Below, in pieces: positions 58,107 through 64,000 of a stretch of 64,000 nt of DNA. The notes under the pieces were generated by a model that saw only the letters and a program-made list of their open reading frames with translations, had not been told where the DNA came from and searched no databases. This DNA is from Symsagittifera roscoffensis (taxonomy: Eukaryota > Xenacoelomorpha > Acoela > Convolutidae). Each line of letters opens with the position of its first letter. Positions within the stretch are counted from its first letter, which is position 1. The DNA lies in NCBI RefSeq assembly GCF_963678635.1, contig NC_087063.1, positions 23,134,701 to 23,198,700 of the forward strand. The letters run 5' to 3'. The position numbers and the translations under genes were made by a program.

Positions 58107-59948
58107 ATGAGCTCTAGGAACTCGAGTAGTCCCGTTGACAGTGTCAACTTACCCATGGACGAAAGGAATGACGAGAACAGGTCGTTTATGAAAGATCTGA
58201 AGAAGGAAAACGGTGCCATTGCCACTGAGCTGCGTTGCTCCGGAGACACATACAATGGTGACGTAATGGTCGACGACATCCGAAAAGACTCGTCTGCGTC
58301 TAAATCCACGTATAAAGTACATAACCGACGTCGGCATTGTATCTTAACTGTGCGAAAAAATATTGCGAAGTTCTTTGAGTCGCCAATCTTCAAGCGAATA
58401 TCAGCAGCCGTGCTCCTGATTTTGTTAGGAGTCTATCTGACATTGGCGTTCAGACGGAGTGTGAAAGAGCCATTAGTTTTGACGATAATGGCGGCCATTT
58501 TTATTGCCTACAAAGTATTCGAGCAGGTTAAAGATACAAAAACGTTGCAGTCGCTGAAGAGCATATTCCTGGAATTTGCCAGAGATGTCAATCTAAGGCG
58601 AAAATGGAACTTCATCAAGTGTGTTTTGTTGGGTTTATCTTGGCTTATGGTTTGTTGTTTTGTCGCGCATTCGTGCTACTGCTGTCCGAGAAACTCGGTG
58701 TCCTTCATTGGGCTCGTGTTTCTGCTTCTCTTTTCCTGGCTGATTTCTCGAAACCCTCTCAAAATATCATTGCGTATCATTCTGTGCGGACTGAATTTGC
58801 AGTTTCTAATGGGATTGCTGATTACTCGAACTTCATTTGGAGCTTCCATTTTTGAGACGTTGAGTGAGGGAGTTGACTTGATTCTGAAGTTTTCAGAAGC
58901 TGGAAGCCAGTTTATATTCGGCGCTCTGGAGACTGGTAACATCGGCAACGGAACGTCAATTGGAGTGGTTCCAAACCAGGCATATTTCGTATTTGCAATC
59001 CACGCTTTGCCAGTTATTGTGGTCTACTGTGCTCTGGCTAATGTGTTGTACCATTTTGGTATCATGCAAGCGGTTATTAGAGTCATATCTCTATTTATGA
59101 TAGAGACGATGGGGACCTCTGCTCCCGAGACGCTCAATGCTGCTGCGAATATTTTCCTAGGCCAAACTGAAGCGCCGTTTCTGATCAAACCTCTAATACC
59201 CACTTTAACCAGCTCAGAGCTACATGCGGTAATGACCGGCGGGTTTGCAACTGTTGCGGGCGCTGTGTTAGCAGTATACAGTGGCATGGGTATCGACTCG
59301 TCAAATTTGATCGCAGCTTCAGTTATGAATGCGCCGGCAGCACTCGTTTTTTCAAAAATTGTCTACCCTGAATCAAAAAGCAAAGAAGAAATAGCGGAAT
59401 GTGAGCAAAGAATGGAAACGGTGAAATTTAGAAATGTGTTTGTTGCTGCGGCTAAAGGAGCGAGCGATTCCGTGATGTTTGTTCTAAATGTAACGATGAA
59501 CTTGATCGCTTTTGTCTCACTCTGTGAAATGGTCAATTATATTGTAGCTTGGAGCGGAGATTTGATCGGAATTGAGGAGCTGAGTTTTGCCAAATTGTCA
59601 TCCTATGTTTTTTATCCCTTGGCTTTTATGATTGGCGTCGATTACCAAGATTGTTTCAAAGTCGCAGAATTAATTGGAATCAAAACAACGGTCAATGAAA
59701 TGGTCGCGTACCAGAAGTTGAGTACTTATGAAGGTCAGATCAGCGAAAGGTCAACAACTCTGGCTACTTTTGCTCTATGCGGTTTCGCAAATTTCGCTTC
59801 CTTGGGAATCCAAATAGGAGGAATCGGTGCTTTGGCGCCATCGAGGGTCGAGGAACTTTCGGTTTTGGGTCTAAGTGCGCTTTTATGTGGTAGTTTTGCG
59901 TGTTTCTCAAACGCATGTATCATGGGACTCTTATATCAGTCTAGCTGA
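58107..59948 (+). CDS. SLC28A: Concentrative nucleoside transporter (SLC28/CNT family)
   Basis: 613 residues in one uninterrupted frame. CNTs are plasma-membrane Na+ (or H+)-coupled importers of nucleosides. A charged cytosolic N-terminus (~1-95) is followed by membrane segments. Family blocks: LRIILCGLNLQFLMGLLITR (about 220), EGVDLILKFSEAGSQFIFG, GVVP, YHFGIMQAVI, then the core AANIFLGQTEAPFLIKP, HAVMTGGFATVAGAVLAVYS, SNLIAASVMNAPAALVFSK and YPES. After these come FVAAAKGASDSV, GVDYQDC, LIGIKTTVNEMVAY, LCGFANFASLGIQIGG and CIMGLLY. The specificity site GQTE resembles human CNT3 (GQTES) more than CNT1 (SQTEA) or CNT2 (GMTEA), which hints at broad specificity (inference). No intron in the coding region, whereas vertebrate genes have many. 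Poly(A) signal at 60330. Confidence 0.96.
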   Translation: MSSRNSSSPVDSVNLPMDERNDENRSFMKDLKKENGAIATELRCSGDTYNGDVMVDDIRKDSSASKSTYKVHNRRRHCILTVRKNIAKFFESPIFKRISAAVLLILLGVYLTLAFRRSVKEPLVLTIMAAIFIAYKVFEQVKDTKTLQSLKSIFLEFARDVNLRRKWNFIKCVLLGLSWLMVCCFVAHSCYCCPRNSVSFIGLVFLLLFSWLISRNPLKISLRIILCGLNLQFLMGLLITRTSFGASIFETLSEGVDLILKFSEAGSQFIFGALETGNIGNGTSIGVVPNQAYFVFAIHALPVIVVYCALANVLYHFGIMQAVIRVISLFMIETMGTSAPETLNAAANIFLGQTEAPFLIKPLIPTLTSSELHAVMTGGFATVAGAVLAVYSGMGIDSSNLIAASVMNAPAALVFSKIVYPESKSKEEIAECEQRMETVKFRNVFVAAAKGASDSVMFVLNVTMNLIAFVSLCEMVNYIVAWSGDLIGIEELSFAKLSSYVFYPLAFMIGVDYQDCFKVAELIGIKTTVNEMVAYQKLSTYEGQISERSTTLATFALCGFANFASLGIQIGGIGALAPSRVEELSVLGLSALLCGSFACFSNACIMGLLYQSS

Positions 59949-62712
59949 AATGTTTCTTTTTGTATTTTTGCTTACGTGAGTTGTGGAAGATTTTTGAGAT
60001 GATATTTGGTGATTGTTGTTTCTTGATAAATTGCCAGATAATTATGCTAGAAACAAGTGTTCATTTGAGCTGCTAGTAGATTAGAGTAAACCGTTTTGTG
60101 CTGTTTGCAAAATTCTTCTTTTCCCGGAGGCGTGAGGAGTTCTGTTATAATAATCTTGGAAACATCAGCTGTAAATAGAATTTCAGCTGTAATTAGATTG
60201 AATCTATCTGCTGCAGATCATCTTGCAATATAAAGTGTAGTGATTTATGCTCATCTGTCATCGCTTTATTGCAATTGTATGCTCTCAATCTGGTCACACT
60301 TCGAGTAGTTTGATTGTTATAGTGTCAAAAATAAAGTGTAATTTTATCATTGTAAAGGATCTTGCTTACTCCTCCCTACTGCAAGAGGTGTTTCTGTAAA
60401 AGATTCAGAACTCGTATGTTCCTCAAAGATGAATCGGATCTTAAGGCCTGAGTTGTTGGTACTAGGTTCCGTTAGGGGGCATTGTAAACAAGAACCAGTG
60501 TCTCATTTATTTTAATTTCATTTTTCGGTGATTCATCCTGGTAGATAACGATTAATAACTCTTTGGTGGTCTGTCATAGTTGCACAGCAACCAGTTACTC
60601 CTCTTTTTTTTTTAAAAAAAATAAGATTGAATTAGTTTTTGCATTACCGAGGAGCTTGATTGCCGGCAATCGCAACATAATTTTGCTTATTGTGGTATTT
60701 CACTTCTAATATTTCCTCCCACCACACTCCTAATTTTCTGATCATAATCCAACTTAATGATTTGTTGGGTTTAGTGCCTTGAAAACCGTCTAACTTTACT
60801 TGATTTTTTAATTTATAGTTTTGTATCTTTCCTTGTAATTGTTAAGTTGTTTGCATTCTAATCATAGTGCTGGTTCATGTTGATTAAGTAAAATGGATCT
60901 CTCAAACAGTTGTCCTCAAATTCAAAATGGTCAAATTCGTAACAGTTCAGTGCCTGCTGAATTAGTCCTTTGCCAGGGGAGTCTCTGCAATAGTACAATA
61001 GTGTACCATGAAGGGGGATTGTTGGAGTGATTCATTAGTTTGCCCAATCTTGGTATAACAATTTTAAATGTTTTCATACTATGTTTTCCGAATAAAGCTG
61101 TCTATGGTCTAAATTACATTGAATTGTTCTGACTGGCTGAACTTGTTCAAATTTTGGCGCCCTTTTTGATTGATTCGTTGCTTACTACAAACCAATTTCA
61201 AAACTTTGCTTATTCGAAGAAGCCTATTCCGAGCCTGAAATTGTGCCATGTTGTTTGAATGGTTCAGTCGAATGAAGCTAAATCAATATAGCTTGCAATA
61301 AATCCGAAACTGTATTTACCATAAGACGAGTAAGAAAGCGCTGCAACTGGGGTGCGTCCAATAAACCGAAGTGTCTGTTAATTACCAGATCAGTAATACG
61401 AATTATGTAATAATTACAGGAAATAAGAGGAAGCAAAAAATTAAAGAATTGGTTTTTTGAGCTATAAAATTTGTTTTAAAACAGCGGGGCTCATGGCAAG
61501 AGTAATTTAATTTCATTTTTTAATTCGATTTTGGAAAAAAAAGTATGTCATTTTCAATCTCAGGAGTAAACTAGTGAGATCACCCAATAATGCATTTTGA
61601 ATAATGCATTTTCGGTTTACTGTTCTGGTAAGACCGTTTTCGGTTTAATGATACATTTACTGACTTATCTCTGTTGCAACTGTTACACCGAATGGCAGGT
61701 TTCGCAAACTGACTTTCTCGCAAGTGTATTTCGAATTGGTTCGTGTTATAACTTATTCATGCTTACTTGATTCTAAATTCGAGGATATTATAAGCTGACC
61801 AATCCATGTAATGTTCTATGGCATGCTTTTACATAGCTGAATTATTTATGTTGATTTGTACTCTTCTTACCTTGGTCGTTACATTAATAGATTGAGTGTC
61901 GTTTCCATGTTGCTGCGCTTTTAGATGCTTATGTTCTGTCATGCTCCGTTGGAACCTTGAATAAACTACGTATAGATAATTCATTGTTCTGGCGTTGACT
62001 GTTTTGAAGGTTCTGTAATGAATTAGTCTCAATATTTTTAATCACTCAAAATGATTTGCATCATTCAATCTTTAGCCGTGAAAACATAAAAACAGTCTGA
62101 ACTAGTTATATGGCAGTGAATTTGAACTAGTTCAAAAATGGAACTAAAGTATATCAGGAAATGAACCTGGAGAATATTTTTTGTGAATGAAACCTGCCAG
62201 GAAATGAGCTTAACTAGGAGTTAAATTTGGTACTAGTGACTCAAGTATCAGGCGTTGTCATCTGTCATTTTAACTTCGCTTCAAACGCAGATAAAAAGAT
62301 TTCAAGTTTTTCATAAATTTGAAAAATCGCTTAAAAGTCTTTTCTTGAGCAATATTGAAAGCTTGGTAGTACTATAATAGAAAGCTCCCACGAGCTCACA
62401 TTTGTCATTTTTTAAATCTTCCACCTTAAGATTATGAGGGGGCAGGTTTTACGAAGTAAGAAAACATAAAATTTGTTTGAAAATAAACTGCGATATCTTT
62501 CTGAATGGCGAAATCACAATTTCAGAGCCCTAGGTGTCTTATTCTCAAGAGACCTGGTTATTTTCAAAGGAACACTCTATCATAGTAGTACCGAAAGCTT
62601 TTCATTAAAAAATGTGATTTAATAAGCTCAGCTTCTCTGAAAATGCTGATGACCTGTTTTCTGTTCTGTTTTTAGTATAGGACATCAAATGAGTTGGAGA
62701 GCGGGCAGCTAT
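59949..62712. other. 3' flank of CNT, no recognised gene
   Basis: Beyond the presumed 3'UTR I see no ORF with a domain, RNA gene or clear repeat. 60600-62700 is plain AT-rich DNA. Confidence 0.5.
60330..60335 (+). terminator. Poly(A) signal AATAAA for the CNT gene
   Basis: First AATAAA after the stop codon, 382 bases downstream, followed by a T-rich stretch. A further AATAAA is at 61091-61096. Confidence 0.6.
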
Positions 62713-63074
62713 CAGAGCTGCATAAAAATCCGATTTAAATTTTAAAAAATCAAATGAATCGGATTTTTTATTGGAATCGATTTTTTCTTTAAAAACTGCT
62801 TAGTATCTTAGAAAAAGCAGTTGACCAAATTTCAGTTTTGGTTTAGAGAGAGTCGAAAAAGTTCATTTGATGCAAGCAGAAAGTAAACTGGAAAACTGGC
62901 GGGTAAAATTTGTGTGTAATTGAAAAACACACCACTAACTGAGAAAAATTGGGTTTTCTCACCTATACTTTAAACGAAACAAAACCATTTCATACAATCA
63001 AGATTTAACTCGGATTTAAATCAATTGATTTAAATCAATAATTTAAATCAATTGATTTAAATCAAGTAACCCTG
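62713..63074. mobile_element. hAT-like MITE, 362 bp
   Basis: Starts CAGAGCTGCATAAAAATCCG and ends AATCAAGTAACCCTG, i.e. short imperfect CAGRG termini. It is flanked by 8-bp near-identical direct repeats, GCAGCTAT (62705-62712) and GCAGCCAT (63075-63082). An 8-bp target duplication with CAG/CTG ends is the hAT pattern. The right end carries two copies of the palindrome ATTTAAATCAATTGATTTAA. No transposase. Confidence 0.6.
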
Positions 63075-63189
63075 GCAGCCATTGAATTAAATCAAAGAGC
63101 TCGTGGAAAATTTTTGAGGAAAATTTTGTAGCCCCTGTTAATGGCGATATCCATCAAAAATATCAAAAATGTGAACTTCACTACATCTT

Positions 63190-63285
63190 ATTACCCTTGC
63201 GATAAGCAAGAGAATTGCAACCGAGTGCTAGACTTTTTTCCCGTAAATAGTTTTGTCCTCAGGACTCATCTGGTGGTCTGGATTC
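63190..63285. repeat. Arm of the foldback repeat family
   Basis: TTACCCTTGCGATAAGCAAG, GAGTGCTAGACTTTTTTCCC, GTAAATAGTTTTG and GGTGGTCTGGATTCATCTC follow the order of the copies at 46560 and 51508. Confidence 0.6.
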
Positions 63286-63334
63286 ATCTCTACCTTGTTT
63301 CATAATGTATTCAAATTTTCTAGCGTTTCTGGCC

Positions 63335-63405
63335 AACTTAGCCTGGAGGTAACGAATATGCATGGAACGGCAAAGGTCGTGGGTTCGAGTCTGACCTGGA
63401 CCGGT
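63335..63405 (+). repeat. tRNA-like SINE head
   Basis: TAGCCTGGAGGTAACG (A-box-like) and GTGGGTTCGAGTCTGACC (B-box-like, GGTTCGA intact) are ~30 bases apart, ending CTGGACCGG and a T run. The 5' end does not pair with the 3' end, so it is tRNA-derived. It follows a foldback-family arm directly, and both may be one composite SINE. Confidence 0.55.
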
Positions 63406-63712
63406 TTTTTTTTTCAAACGAGAAATATTCAGTTTCACAAAAACATATCGGCCAATTATTTGTCTGCTTATCTGTTGTCGGCTTAATTGCCACATCTTGC
63501 AATTGTTATTTTTTTTCTACGCGCATTTTTTAATGTTGGTTTTAGTGTTTGATTTACGCCTACATTTTGTAATTTTACTTACCTTGACTTCATATTTCCT
63601 TCTTAATTTTTTTCTTGCGCTAAAAAGTATTCCTCGACAAAAACTATTTCGGCCTATTTTTCATCGGATGAATGACCTAATTTTCAAGATCAATACAATT
63701 TTAACACTCACC

Positions 63713-63975
63713 TCTCCACTTGTGTTGAATGTGTTTACCAATCTGTTTGTTGAAATTTCATTTTTTTCGTTTTGGAAAATTGTTTCAATTTTTTGCGAAA
63801 ACTTTAGTTTGTCTCAGAAACTTCTCATCATTTTCTAGCACTCCCCTATCCACTTTTTAAGTTGAACGTGTTTACCAATCTGTTTGTTGAAATTTCATTT
63901 TTTTCGTTTTGGAAATTTTTTTTCAATTTTTGCGAAAATTTTAGTTTTTCTCAGAAACTTCTCATGATTTTCAAT
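63713..63975. repeat. 137-bp tandem duplication, two units
   Basis: GTGTTTACCAATCTGTTTGT at 63731 recurs at 63868, and the sequence stays alike up to CAGAAACTTCTCATNATTTT. The 63497-63838 ORF overlaps it and is Phe-rich with no domain. Confidence 0.85.
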
Positions 63976-64000
63976 TTGAAAGTTTGCTTATTTCTCTGTG

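Noticed and set aside
63335-63405. Functional tRNA gene
   Set aside because: A and B boxes are present, but the acceptor ends do not pair and no clear anticodon stem-loop is seen.

Overview
The window is AT-rich, intron-containing DNA from an animal, most likely an invertebrate; I cannot name the species. The evidence is two-exon TSPO genes with GT...AG introns, a metazoan-type SLC28 nucleoside transporter, Penelope-like and non-LTR retroelements, tRNA-like SINE heads and a hAT-like MITE. Only four genes look functional, all on the + strand in the right part: three TSPO paralogues (36810-39742, 54134-54897, 55231-57444) and one concentrative nucleoside transporter (58107-59948).

Region 1-32640 is a retroelement graveyard amplified as DNA. 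A ~9.54 kb tandem duplication (junction near 7630) carries a LINE endonuclease remnant (+), a Penelope-like element (PLE, +) and a degenerate satellite of ~160 bp period. It also carries the tail of a second retroelement on the - strand. That second element encodes a PHD-like finger, a reverse transcriptase and a C-terminal zinc-finger/nuclease-like domain. The module 'PLE 3' end (+) / 160-bp satellite / PHD-RT element (-)' then recurs at 18374-22442, 22443-26236 and 26237-32640. Nested shared deletions and a shared mutation of the RT catalytic box show that already dead copies were multiplied.

Region 32640-36700 holds a fuller, + strand copy of the PHD-RT element outside the array, between two direct repeats. 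Its upstream ORF resembles an SGNH/GDSL hydrolase.

Region 36800-57450 holds the TSPO cluster. TSPO genes 1 and 2 are separated by ~14 kb of non-coding DNA with a LINE RT remnant (-), a perfect 72-bp inverted repeat, foldback elements, a 2.5 kb direct duplication with templated filler at its junction, and a short dispersed hairpin repeat. TSPO genes 2 and 3 and the transporter are closely spaced on one strand. All four start codons lie a few bases after a splice-acceptor-like AG, which suggests 5'UTR introns or spliced-leader trans-splicing.

Region 59950-64000 has no recognised gene; it holds poly(A) signals, a 362-bp hAT-like MITE, a tRNA-like SINE head and a 137-bp tandem duplication.

TSPO proteins are membrane proteins, usually of the outer mitochondrial membrane, that bind cholesterol and porphyrins. 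The SLC28 protein is a plasma-membrane Na+-coupled nucleoside importer. No direct functional link between them is visible beyond adjacency.
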